A DNA stretch of 64,000 nt, taken from positions 16,092,324 to 16,156,323 of the forward strand of contig CM039509.1 of NCBI GenBank assembly GCA_022432975.1, given 5' to 3'. The position numbers and the translations under genes were made by a program. The stretch's first letter is position 1; each line of letters starts with the position of its first letter. Shown piece after piece: positions 1 through 11,191 of this stretch. The notes beneath the pieces were generated by a model, which was not told the DNA's origin, searched no databases, and was given only the letters and a program-made list of their open reading frames with translations. This DNA is from Begonia masoniana (taxonomy: Eukaryota > Streptophyta > Magnoliopsida > Cucurbitales > Begoniaceae).

Positions 1-1194
1 TGTTTTCTCATGAACAAGATAAGATGATAAAATCCCTGCAACGTGGTTGAGTGAGGGTTGGGGGCGGTTCGGCGTATGTCACAGTCCAAAGAAGGACATA
101 TGAATACGACCCGCAGTAGGGACCATGATCAAACTCACTGTCGAACCCCTTTTACCGGCACAAATTCTCTCTCATTCCACACAACTTAAATGATGAATAT
201 GAACAATGATTATGAACAATGATTACGAATGATGAATATGAACAATGATTATGGACAATGATTATGAATGATGAATATGATTCATGATTATGGATGATGA
301 TTATGAACAAGAAAAGACTTATGACCATGTATTTCTCCGAAATATGCATTCATGCATTCATGTTATTGTCGCATTCCTTACTAAGCATTAGGCTTATAGT
401 TGAACCTTTTGATGTAGGTGAAGAGATAATAGGTGAGGATTCCCAATTCCAAGAGAACGCTTAAAGCTGGTTGCTGGAGGATGCTCAGTGTGACAGTGCA
501 AGGTTGGACAAGCGATTAAGTTCCCTGGTTTTACTCATAGTAAGTCAGAAAAGTTTATGATAAACAAATGACTAAGTAGAACAGAATTTCTTATAACAAT
601 GAGATTCAGATTTGAATGGTTTGACTTTAGAGTCTGAATACGACTTTAAGGATTATTGAATGGTTTGTGTTGCTTAAGTCTTCCGCTATGCGTATTTTGG
701 ATGAGTTTATGATCCTTACTCTTTGAGGTTTATAGTTACTAAGTTAAGAATCAGGTGAATTGTGATATGTTCTATCGGATGAAGGTGTTTGATGATTATA
801 GTGTTTTACTGCCGTATGATAGAAGCTGGATGAGGCAATCATCCGGCTGACGTCATCGGCGGATGTCAAATGATGGAAGTTGAACGATTGAGTCTTCCGG
901 GTGACGTCACCGGAAGATGTAGTATGTTTCCTCGCCCGATGACGTAAATGTTAATTTGTCGTCTAGCGTTCGGTGGATGAAGTGTATTTCTTCACCGGAT
1001 GCTGGGAATGTTAATTTGTCGTCTAGCGTTCGGTGGATGAAGTGTATTTCTTCACCGGATGCTGGGAATGTTATTTTGTCGTCTAGCGTTCGGTGGATGA
1101 AATGTATCTGAGTCACCGGAAGATGAAGATGTTATCTTGTCGTCTAGTGGTCGGGAGATGTAGGGTATTTTATTTTGTCGTCTAGTGATCGGCA
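1..1194 (+). mobile_element. E1 5' LTR, left part (family A, truncated by window edge)
   Basis: This is family A LTR sequence on the + strand. It aligns with the 3' half of the solo LTR at 35202-37667, including the AGCATTAGGCTTATAG block near 384 and the repeated CATCGG/CCGGATGA-type motifs at 840-1190. It is interrupted after 1194 by an opposite-strand solo LTR and resumes at 3637. The 5' part lies outside the window. Short AATGATTATGAAC-like repeats occupy about 190-310. Confidence 0.85.
418..432 (+). other. Candidate LTR microexon (family A, E1)
   Basis: A 15-nt segment is bounded upstream by an acceptor-like GATGTAG and downstream by a donor-like TAG|GTGAGG. The same arrangement is found in all four LTR families in this window. 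Splicing is inferred from sequence only. Confidence 0.4.
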
Positions 1195-3631
1195 TGTAAT
1201 TACCCGGGGAGGATCGCCACGAAATTCGTGACTTGTCTTAAAACTTTAATTCATATTTGAACTCTTTTCTCCTTCTCTGTTTTTTTTTTTTTATAACAGT
1301 ATACCTAACAGGCTTAAGGACTTCAACTTAACAGATGGAAAATCAGTCCCTCGTACGTGACTTCTTCATGACATTATTTACTTAATCATTCATAGACATG
1401 AGCGACCATACACGGTCATTGATTCTATGACGAAATCGGGCGGTGGAGGATTGCCTTCGGGTCGCCCTACGTTATTCTACCCGAATTGCATGGGTCTGCA
1501 TGCATCAGCGGATGAAGCGCATATTAACTTACCTATCACGTGCATATCATGTGACTCTCTCATCGACGTTCAGTAGAAAACATCTACCGATGAGCACGTG
1601 CGTCTGTCGTGAACGTCTAAAACATCATCCGGTAGTGGACATCTACCGGTAGACACGTGCAGCTCTCGTGATCATTAAAACATCTACCGATAGACATGTG
1701 AAATTCACGTGTTCCTCTAAGACATCTTCCGATAGCTTACAAGCTCTATATCTTCCGATCTCTAAACACTCTACTTCTGCCGATCGCTAGACGACAAAAT
1801 GGCACTTTCATCATCCGATGGCTAAACACTCTACATCTGCCGATCGCTAGACAACAAAATTTATACTTATATCATCCGAAGGCTAAACACTCTACATCTG
1901 CCGATGAAGAAACATATTACATCTTTCGGTGACATCATCCGGAAGACTCAATCGTTCGATTCCTATCATTTGACATCTGCCAATGACGTCAGCCGGATGA
2001 ATGCCTCATCCAGCTTCTATCTTACGGCAGTAAAACACTATAATCATCAAACAACCTCATCCAACAGAAAATACTACAACTCACCCAAATCTTAACCTGG
2101 AAATTATAAACCCTAATGAGTAAAAACCATATCCCATTCAAGATACGCATAGCAGAAGGCTTAAGTAAAACATACCATTCAATAATCCTTAAAATCGTTA
2201 ACAGACTCTGAAGTCAAACCATTCAAATCCGAATCTCATTGTTATAAGAAAATTCTATTCTACTTAGTCATCTGTTTATCATAAACTTCTCTGACTTACT
2301 ATGAGCATAACCAGGGAACTTAATCGCCTATCCAACCTTGCACTGTCACATCGGGCATCCTCCGGCAACCAGCTTTAAACCTCATCTCTGGACTGAAATT
2401 CCTCACTTGCTAACTCTTCACCTACATCATAAAGTTTAACTATAAGCCTAATGCTTAGTAAGGAATGCAACAATAACATGAATGGATAATTCGGAGAAAT
2501 ACATGGTCATTAGCCTTTTCTTGTTCATAATCATCATCCATAGTCATGAATCATATTCATCATTCGTAATCATTGTTCATAATCATTGTTCATATTCATC
2601 ATTTAAGTTGTGTGGAATGAGAGAGGATTTGTGCCGGTAAAGGGGGTTCGACAGTGATTTTGATCATGGTCCCTACTGCGGGTCGTATACATATGTCCTT
2701 CTTTGGACTGTGACATACGCCGAACCGCCCCCAACCCTCACTCAACCACGTTGCAGGGATTTTATCATCTTATCTTGTTCATGAGAAAACATGCTTTTAA
2801 AACATTTTCATATGCATAAAATAGTCATGATGCATGTACTTGGAAATTCTTAAATCATCAAGCTGCAGAACAGAATACCATTCGACATGAAGCCTTATCA
2901 TTGAGCTAATCATCGGCATAAACTTTAGACAGTAACACAAGGGGAACTTCTAATCATCATGTGAGTTTCTACCTAGCATCCTTTGATGTAGGGTCCTAAT
3001 GACCGAGAAACCTACACATTCACTTACCTGGTCTCCTTAGCACTTTGAGTTCCTTCCTCTTCAAACTTCTTCACCTAGAACATTTACATTGCAGTAGTTA
3101 AAACAAAATCCTAATAGTTCTAATCTCAAGTTATTCTAAGATCTAATAGCTAAGAGTCATTCCCGAGTTCTTAGTTTAATACTCAATGTAACCCGAAATC
3201 TCAAAATCAAAACAGACAGATTCGATAAATGATAACTCAGGGTTGGTTGTTTTAAATGTCCAGAATCGATTCGGAATGACATTACCAATCTCGGGTTTCA
3301 AAATGTTCTTATCAATACTCGGCCATTGAAGAATCCAAAACTTCAATACAGAGCTGAAAACAGAGCTAATAAACTAACAGATAGCCACATTGTCTAATGC
3401 ATACCTCAAGCGCAGAGTAGTCGAGTGGTGGCGGAGTAAACCGACCGTCGAGGAGAGTTTGCTGATAGAAGAGAGTAAGAACTTGCGAGAGAAGAAATCG
3501 CCGGAAAGGAAGGTGTCGGCTACCGTGGTTTAAATGAGGTTTGAATCCTTTCCTTTTTCTTTAAATACTGGCCTCAATCCTCCAATATTACAACTTTGCC
3601 ACTCAACCTGGCCGTTATCTCGGGTGTTACA
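1195..3631 (-). mobile_element. Solo LTR, family A, inserted in E1 5' LTR
   Basis: On the minus strand it begins TGTAACACCCGAG (at 3631) and ends with AATTACA (at 1195), 2437 bp. It is flanked by the perfect 5-bp target-site duplication CGGCA at 1190-1194 and 3632-3636. No internal region is present, so it is a solo LTR left by LTR-LTR recombination. It sits head-to-head with the host LTR of the same family, so 1-1194 and about 1580-2791 form a long inverted repeat. Confidence 0.93.
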
Positions 3632-4034
3632 CGGCAGATGTTGAGTATTTTCTTGACGTTTAAATATTCAGGTAATGTTTTAAATTGGTCACGTGAGGCA
3701 CACATGTCCACCGGTAGATGTAGGGTAAATATGAACATCTAGTGGAGAATGCTCGGGATCGGGCGATGTCTTTAATTAGGCACGTGCAATGCCCGTGACC
3801 ACCGGTGGATGTCTATTGCTGGTTGGGATCTGATGTGTCGCGTGGCGGACACGTGATCATCGGTCGATGTGAGTCTATAACCCTATCGGTAGATGCAGAT
3901 CAAGAGATGTTTAAAAAAAAAAAAAAACAAAGAGGGAATAATATTAACACTAATAATGAACAAGGTGTTAGGAAGTAAGAATAAAATGTTTAAGAGGTTA
4001 AGTAATGATGGCGATTTCCTCCGGGGTCATTACA
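3632..4034 (+). mobile_element. E1 5' LTR, right part (family A)
   Basis: This continues the E1 LTR after the solo insertion (3632-3636 is the duplicated CGGCA) and ends in GGGGTCATTACA at 4034, directly before the primer-binding site. It contains CACGTG G-box-like sites and CACCGGTAGATG-type motifs. Confidence 0.88.
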
Positions 4035-4038
4035 ATTA

Positions 4039-4050
4039 TAGTATCAGAGC
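4039..4050 (+). promoter_or_regulatory. E1 primer-binding site (initiator Met tRNA)
   Basis: TAGTATCAGAGC lies 4 nt after the LTR end. It matches the usual plant iMet PBS TGGTATCAGAGC with one G-to-A change at position 2. It primes minus-strand DNA synthesis in reverse transcription. Confidence 0.85.
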
Positions 4051-4124
4051 AAAACCGGGTTCTAAAACTAATTCTGCAGACTGCCTTCCAGCACTGACTG
4101 TCACATGAGCACACTCCAACAACT

Positions 4125-4187
4125 GTAAGTATTTATGATTTCAGTAAATGTCACTAAGTTAAGATGTATCTATAATTATTTGTCTAG
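4125..4187 (+). other. Candidate 63-nt leader intron before E1 gag
   Basis: The donor-like ACT|GTAAGTAT is at 4125 and the acceptor-like GTCTAG|GAAT ends at 4187, 10 nt before the gag ATG. The segment is AT-rich. The same pair, at almost the same spacing, occurs in E2, E3 and E4. Splicing is inferred. Confidence 0.6.
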
Positions 4188-4197
4188 GAATCCCAAA

Positions 4198-5432
4198 ATG
4201 GTTAGAGGTCAGCAGAGAGAGACCAATGAGGATAGCAATGTCATTGCTCAGTTGACGGAGTTGGTCATGCGCCAATCTCGCCAGATCGAACAACTGATGA
4301 CTGCTAGAGAGGAACAGGGCAATTCCAGTACTAATGCGACTCATGATCATGGGGTGAGCGTTTCCACCGGCTTCGATCCCCGGTGTTTAATGGACATGTT
4401 TCAGATCCTATTTACGCTGAGGAGTGGGTTCGAAAGATAGAAGACATGTTTAAGTACGCAAAGGTTGATGAAGGAGATAAGGTCACATATGCTGTCTTTC
4501 ATTTGGAATTAAGTGCAAGACATTGGTGGGACTCAATCCAAAACACCGCTAATGCCGGAGTTATGACCTTGGAAATGTTTAAGACTGCCTTCTTCGACAA
4601 GTACTTCAACAGGACTGTTCGGACCAACAAGAAGAAGGAGTTCATGAATCTGCGACAAATTGGCTCTGTGACGGATTACATATGCAAATTTGATGCTTTA
4701 TCACGGTTTGCTCCCCGAATGATTGAGGATGATGAGGACAGGATTTACCAATTTGTTCAAGGACTGAAGCCGAGTTTGTACATGAAAGTAAAGACTGCTG
4801 GGATACACAATGTACCTTATGGTGAAGTGACGGCTAAGGCCTTGGAGCTGGAAGAGGTGGAAATGACAGCATATGCACAGCGTGAGCAGCCAAGAAAATT
4901 CACGAAGGAAACTCAGCCACCACCACGTCAGAACAAAGGATGGCAGCCGCAACAGAACAAGGGACCACAACAACAACAACAAGGTATAAAGAGACCCCTC
5001 AACCAGAATGATGACCAAGGAAAAGGGAAGAGGCCTCTGGCACCCTTATGCCCCACCTGTCAGAAGAACCACCCCGGTGAATGCAGGTTGCGTTCTGGCC
5101 GCTGTTTCAGATGTGATAAGGTTGGACATATAGTCAGAGACTGCTCCATGCCGCCAGATCCGAACCGTGCAAGGGTAGCACCTAGAGTCTATGCAATGAT
5201 GGAGGATGAGGAAGCCGTACAGCATACAGTCATAACAGGTACCATTATGATCTGTGGTTTTGCTGCTTACACACTTATAGATACAGGAGCCACACACTCG
5301 TTTATATCAACCTTGTTTGTATGCCAACACAACTTAGGACTTTTACCAGCCGAAAGGCCATTTAATGTTATGTTACCATCAGGGAAGACCCTGCATTCAG
5401 AACAGATTGTTAAAGGTGATGTCGTATCCTTG
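4198..5432 (+). pseudogene. gag-pol: E1 gag-protease, truncated (Tekay-type chromovirus)
   Basis: Gag is the capsid/nucleocapsid polyprotein that packages retrotransposon RNA; the protease matures it. I take the ATG at 4198 (protein starting MVRGQQRET), just after the candidate leader intron, because E4 gag starts with the same residues. The reading frame shifts near 4352, where one base is missing relative to E4. It then runs open through the capsid region (RHWWDS motif) and a CX2CX4HX4C zinc knuckle (CFRCDKVGHIVRDC, about 5103-5145). A protease active site (IDTGATHSF, DTGA at about 5280) follows. Homology to E4 stops near 5430, about 60 codons into protease, where unrelated LTR sequence begins. 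RT, RNase H, integrase and the 3' LTR are missing. Confidence 0.9.
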
Positions 5433-5698
5433 CTGCATTGGTAGCTATCGATGATTAGGGGAGAGTATAAGTGTGAGTTTCGAGATTGCTGTGAGCGAAT
5501 TAGTTCGGGTCATTGTGGTAAATTGGGAATGCACAATGAACTAAGCTTCCAAACTAGTTTCCTTAAATTTCTAGCGGTGTAGAATGAAGATTAGAGAAAG
5601 TTTAATGTATGCTCTGTTTATGATTTTAGGATTGAGTAAGCTCTCAAAGTAGCCAATCACCGAGACGTTTTTCCAGGAGACCAGGTAAGTAAAGTTTG
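5431..5698 (+). mobile_element. Family C LTR internal fragment
   Basis: It aligns with 25210-25445 of the family C solo LTR and, in reverse, with the E5 LTR at about 62840-63060. It includes the terminal CCAGGTAAGTAAAGT. It has no LTR ends and no target-site duplication, and it joins E1 protease to E2. It is probably left from an older insertion plus deletion. Confidence 0.7.
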
Positions 5699-8182
5699 TG
5701 TCACGACCCTAATACTGTGCCCGTATTTCCCGTACTATTATTTATTTTTTTTTCCCAACAATTACTTATCTCTTTACTTTAAATAAACTCTAAGCGGAAA
5801 CTAAACCGAAATCGAAATTGGAATTGAATTATAACTTTTAAAACAATTGAAACTTTAAAACCATTTAATTAAAACTTAATTTAATTAAATTAAAAACAAT
5901 TTAAATAATAAATAAAAATAAAGAGGCGATTATTCGCTGGGGCGAATAATCGCCCCTGAGGCGATTGCAACAGGCGAGTAATCGCCTATTGCATCGCCTG
6001 TGGCGATTGCTCGCCACGGTTTGTGGCGAGCAATCGCCACTCCCTCTGGATTTTTCCAGAGGGAGGCGATTCAATCGCCAGGGTTGGCGACTATTCGCCA
6101 ACCCCACTGCCCCTGCTCCACCTTCGTTCCTTTCCATCAATTTCTTTAACACATAACTACAATAATATCAAATAAAACGCACTATAATTTTCATTCTTTT
6201 CACACCTAACCATTCTCCTAATAAACGACTCGAAATTCATTTTTAAAACTAAGAACATTTTCATAAAAACTAACTGCATGGGTACGTTTAAAACCTAAAC
6301 AAATCCCCTTGTTTCAAATCACCACGCAGTTCCAAAATACATTTAATAAAAGACTTTTCCAAACCATTATAAAACAGTTTCCAAAACATCAACCTATACA
6401 TAAATACCTATCAACTATCCAGAATCCAACAACCTAAAGTATTTCTATACAAACATTAGCCCAAAAGTCCCCAAACCCTCAAAATCTGTACATACAGTCC
6501 CCACTGGTCAGGTAAGCCTCGACTGCGCCAGCACACCACCGCAGCCATCCTCCGTCAAATGGACTCAAGACTCTGGAGGAGGAATCTCGTCCTCACCTGT
6601 ATCCTCGAAGTCACCTACACCATACAATACACTATGAGATAAAAATCTCAGCAAGCTCTCATAAATGCAACTATATGCTATGCGTGTGAGTTCAGAAATC
6701 ATGCAGCATTTTCATTACTTTACTCTGTGGGTGCCACCGAGATCTCAACCTCCTAACCGGAGAGAGCACATCCTGCGGTTGGACTACTCTTTCCAGCTAG
6801 AAGAGGGGGGTACATGCTTACAACACGTACAGCCGTGCCTGAGCCCCATCTCGCATGACCTGTAAACTGTATGTCTTTCGGTCTGTATGCCTTTCGGCCC
6901 ATTTTAACTGTATGCCTTACGGCCCATTCTATTCTTTGCATTATCTTTAAAACATTGTGCAGAAATTCATTTTCATGCTTTTCTTTAAAACACGTGATGC
7001 ATGAACAGTTCATAACAGAATTTAAACACTCAGCATACATACCATCAAGACTGTAAAACAAAATCTATAAAGCAATTAAACCTAACTACCCAACCAAAAC
7101 ATTATAAACTAGTGCGTCACCAAACTCCTCGAAACGACATTCGACGTACGCTGTAGGGCAATCGGCCAGAGAAGAATCACGAGAACTTACCTCGTGTCCA
7201 AAGCAGCTCAAGCTCCGTCCACGAGCGTTGTTTGACTGAAGCAAAACACAATATCGACGTTAAAACGAGTTTAAACTATGTCCAAATTTACAAAATCTTA
7301 ACTAAGGAGACTTTCTAAAGTTCTAATCCAATTCATTGGGCTATTTATTCGAGTAATTCACGTTCGGCACCTCGAATTCCAATTTACGAGTTATTCCTAA
7401 AATCTCGAAAATCCCTAATTTTAACATTTTCACGAATTGATTTAACTTCGTCCAATAACGTCGAATACGTGCAATATATACTTAATCACGGCTAACCTAT
7501 TAATTGCGAACCCTAATTCGCGTTTTTTAATATAAACCTAACGAAAACCCTAAACGTATAACTCCTTAAAAACTCGAAATAAACGTTCTAAAACTATAAA
7601 GACATACCTAGAACGTCGATTGAAGGAGAAAATATGAAGGAAACGAGACGATCGGGAGAGAAAACGGAGGTCGGCGTCGAAGGGTTTGTCGCGGGCAGAG
7701 AGGAGATCGCAAATTGGAGCTTCCCTGGCGTGAAAATGGTGGAGGAGGAAGGAGAAGAGTGATTTTAATTAAAATTTACTTTACAAATTACCATTTTGCC
7801 CTTCGCACTAATTTCTATTTGTTTCGTCCTTTGTTTCGTTAATTGTCTAACGATTCGGTTTCTCCAAATCTCCATATTTTGCCAATAAGTCCAACTTATT
7901 ATTTGGGATTTATTAAAACTGTCCGTTCGCAATTCGGACCTCGTTTACTATTTTTACGAGAACGTCTTTTACATTACGAAAAGTGTATTTACTCGGAATA
8001 TAGTGTTTAATCTCCGAAAATTCCCATAATTTCCTTAAAATTTCTATTAATCGTTAGGGTCGTAATGACGCTTTCTTTTCTTGAAACGGACCTGATTTGA
8101 CATATTTACCAAAAATGCCATTATAAAATAAAATAACAATATAATATATTATATCCGAAATCCGTACAAGCTGGGTATTACA
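5699..8182 (-). mobile_element. E2 3' LTR (family B)
   Basis: On the minus strand it starts TGTAATACCCAGC at 8182 and ends CGTGACA at 5699, 2484 bp. About 5925-6105 is a GC-rich block of nested inverted repeats built from GGCGA/TCGCC. The block at about 6720-6860, ending CATCTCGCATGACC, matches the same region of other family B LTRs. Confidence 0.9.
5925..6105. repeat. Palindromic GGCGA/TCGCC cassette in E2 3' LTR
   Basis: Several short stems can be read, for example GGCGATTATTCGC with GCGAATAATCGCC, GGCGATTGCTCGCCAC with GTGGCGAGCAATCGCC, and CCTCTGGA with TCCAGAGG. It is the counterpart of 13070-13255, 15913-15980 and, on the other strand, 29040-29400. Confidence 0.75.
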
Positions 8183-8195
8183 TTCCACCCTCCTT
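8183..8195 (-). promoter_or_regulatory. E2 polypurine tract
   Basis: On the minus strand AAGGAGGGTGGAA directly precedes the 3' LTR. This is the expected plus-strand DNA priming site. Confidence 0.85.
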
Positions 8196-8222
8196 ATTCA
8201 GAATTTTGTCCACAAAATTAAA

Positions 8223-8740
8223 TCATACAAATAACTCAGGATATCTAGTCATCATATCCTGCTGTCGTTCCCACGTCGCTTCTTCCACCTCGTGGTTCCG
8301 CCATAGGACTTTGACCAGTGGTATCTCTTTGTTGTGTAGAACCTTGATGGAATACTCCAAAATACGTACCGGCCTCACCTCATAGCTCAAGGTAGGCTGT
8401 ACCTCGATCTCTGTAGCCTCCACGATATGCGACGGATCACGCAAGCACTTCCGAAGCATAGATACATGAAATACGTCGTGGATACCCTCCATAGAAGCCG
8501 GAAGCTGCAATCTGTACGCCAACTTCCCGATCCTCTTCAGAATAGGAAAGGGTCCCACATAACGAGGGTTTAGCTTACCCATCCTTCCAAATCTCGCAAT
8601 GCCCTTGAACGGAGAAACTTTGAGATACACCTCATCACCTTCTTCGAACTCTGCTCTCTCCGTCTAGTGTCAGCATAGCTCTTCTGCCTGCTCTGAGCTA
8701 CCTCAATACGCTGTCGAATAATGGCAATCTTCTCTGCCGT
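8223..8740 (-). pseudogene. pol: E2 integrase C-terminus and chromodomain
   Basis: The 135-codon open frame at 8223-8630 holds the integrase C-terminal GKLNPRYVGPF motif, the FHVSMLRKC motif and then a chromodomain. The chromodomain contains IPLVKVLWRNHEVEEATWE and ends YPELFV at the natural stop. This chromodomain directs integration towards particular heterochromatin and defines chromoviruses; the wording here fits the Tekay clade. The frame is separated from the rest of pol by a frameshift near 8640 and a TAG near 8741 in place of an expected Gln codon. The chromodomain itself looks complete. Confidence 0.9.
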
Positions 8741-10321
8741 CTACTGTAGAATCTCAGGACCAACGATGCTGGCCTCACCAACCTCGTCCCAATATAGTGG
8801 AGATCTACACTTTTGACTATATAAGGCTTCATACGGAGCCATGCCAATGGTAGCCTGGAAGCTGTTGTTATAGGAGAACTCGATCAGTGGCAAATACCTG
8901 CTCCACGATCCCTGAAACTCCAGCACACATGCTCTAAGCATATCCTCCAAAATCTGATTCGTCCTCTCTGTCTGACCATCAGTCTGAGGATGAAATGCTG
9001 TGCTGAAATTAAGCTGAGTCTCCATAGCTTTGTGCAGACTCTTCCAGAACTTCGACGTGAATCTCGGATCACGATCCGAGACAATAGAAACTGGCACACC
9101 GTGCAGTCTGACAATCTCCTGTACATACAGCTCAGCGAGCTGATCCATCGAAGAAGTCATTCTCACAGATAAGAAGTGGGCCGACTTTGTTAATCGGTCC
9201 ACAATAACCCATATGCCGTCATGGCCCTTCGTCGTCCTCGGGAGCCCCACAATGAAATCCATGGAGATCTGCTCCCATTTCCACTCCGGAATCGGCAGTG
9301 GCAATAACGTTCCGGCCGGTCTCTGGTGCTCTGCCTTCACCTGTTGACACACTAAACAGATCTCAACGTACTTGGCAACCTCTCTCTTCATGTTCGGCCA
9401 CCAGAAGTGTTGTTTCAAATCCCGGTACATCTTAGTACTTCCCGGGTGCATAGAATACGCCGAAGAATGTGCCTCGGCCAATATATCCTTCTTCAGATCC
9501 TCATTGTTAGGCACATACCACCTATGCCTGAACTTCAGAATACCATCCTCTGATAAATGGAAATCCGACGAGTCTCCCAATGTCATGCTGGATCGAAGCT
9601 CCTCACACTCCGTATCATTCTGCTGAGCCTCACGTATACGATCTAGAATAGTTGGCCTGAGAGAAATGTTGGTGAGCATACTGGACAACTCTGCCACTAT
9701 CTCAACGTCAAACCTCTCAATCTCAGACCGCAGCGTAACTGACATCGCTGCTAATGAAGGTTGACTCGCAGAAGGCACTCTACTCAAAGCATCAGCTACC
9801 TTGTTCGACTTTCCTGGGTGGTACTTTATATCAAAATCGTAATCCTTGACGAACTCAAGCCATCGTCTCTGACGCATATTCAGCTCCTTCTGCGTAAATA
9901 GATACTTCAGGCTCTTGTGGTCGGAAAATATCTCGCACTGCTGCCCATATAAATAATGTCTCCATATCTTCAGTGCGAAGACCACAGCTGCTAACTCCAG
10001 GTCGTGCGTAGGGTAATTCCGCTCATACGGCTTCAACTGTCGAGAAGCATATGCAATAACTCTCCCTTCCTGCATCAATGCACAACCGAGTCCCACTCCA
10101 GATGCGTCATAATATATACTGAACTTGTCACCTTCAACAGGTAATGCCAATACTGGAGCGGTGGTCAATCTCTGCTTTAACTCCATAAAACTATCATCAC
10201 AAGCAGACGACCATATAAACCTCTCGTTCTTCCGAGTCAATCGTGAGAGGGGAAGTGCGATCTTCGAGAATCCGTCTATAAATTTCCGATAATAGCCAGC
10301 TAATCCGAGAAATCCACGCAC
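8741..10321 (-). pseudogene. pol: E2 pol: end of RT, RNase H and integrase core
   Basis: This is a 526-codon open frame. It starts in the RT connection ([11 protein letters not shown]) and continues into RNase H ([50 protein letters not shown]). The integrase zinc-binding HHCC domain follows ([12 protein letters not shown] ... [11 protein letters not shown]). Next is the catalytic core with D in [11 protein letters not shown] in [12 protein letters not shown] and E in ILEDMLRA, so the DDE triad is intact. This is the longest undamaged coding stretch in E2. It ends at a TAG replacing a Gln codon. Confidence 0.93.
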
Positions 10322-11190
10322 CTCACTTACGTTCTTCGGCTGTGGCCAACCTCTGACCGCCTGAACTTTGCTCGGATCAACAGAAACTCCGTCCTATGAT
10401 ATGATATGGCCAAGGAAGCTCACTCTGTCGAGCCAGAACTCGCACTTCGAAAACTTTGGATACAGCTGATGCTGACATAGGGTTCTCGGAACAATCCTCA
10501 GATGCTCCTCGTGTTCTTCCTTCGTCTTAGAGTAAATCAAGATGTCGTCAATGAAAACCACCACGAACTTGTCCAGATACTCCTTGAAGACACGATTCAT
10601 CAGATCCATAAACGCTGCAGGGGCATTAGTAAGTCCAAACGACAAGACAAGGAACTCATAATGCCCATACCTCGTTCGGAAAGCCGTCTTCGGTACATTA
10701 TCCATCCGGACCTTCAACTGATTGTAACCCGAGCGTAGATCAATCCTCGAAAATACTCGGGCAACTTGCAGCTGATCAAACAAATCGTCAATCTGCGGCA
10801 GTGGATACTTATTCTTCACTGTGAGCTTATTCAGCTCCCTGTAATCAATGCACATCCTGAGGGTCCCGTCTTTCTTCTTGACAAACAGAACGAGCGCACC
10901 CCAAGGCGATACACTGGGTCAAATAAACCCCCTCTCTAATAACTCGTCAAGCTGAGTCCTTAACTCTCTCAACTCAGCTGGTGCCAACCGATACGGGTTT
11001 TTAAACCTCGACGCGTAGTTTGGATAGACATCAATAATGAATTCGATCTCCCGGTCTGGTGGTAACCCGGGAAGATCATCAAGAAAGATCCCAGAGAATT
11101 CTCTGACGATAGGAATGTCGCTCGGCTTCAATCCGCTGAGCAACTGACAATCAAATACAGAGGCCAAATAAATAGAGCACGCACCTTTAA
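10322..11190 (-). pseudogene. pol: E2 pol: reverse transcriptase N-terminal and catalytic region
   Basis: RT copies element RNA into DNA. The frame at 10919-11167 carries the protease-RT linker (DDLPGLPPDREIEF, NPYRLAPAELREL). It is cut by TGA at 10919 where an Arg codon (CGA) is expected. It resumes through [14 protein letters not shown] to [40 protein letters not shown] and the catalytic FIDDILIYS (about 10540-10560). A TAG near 10394 precedes the DGVSVD segment. A frameshift or stop separates it from the RNase H frame at 10321. Conserved RT motifs are all present, so the element died by point changes. Confidence 0.9.
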
Positions 11191-11191
11191 A

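Noticed and set aside
907..1116. 69-codon ORF with three tandem IHFIHRTLDDK-like peptide repeats
   Set aside because: It is a translation of the ~60-bp LTR motif repeat; no start context and no conservation in related LTRs.
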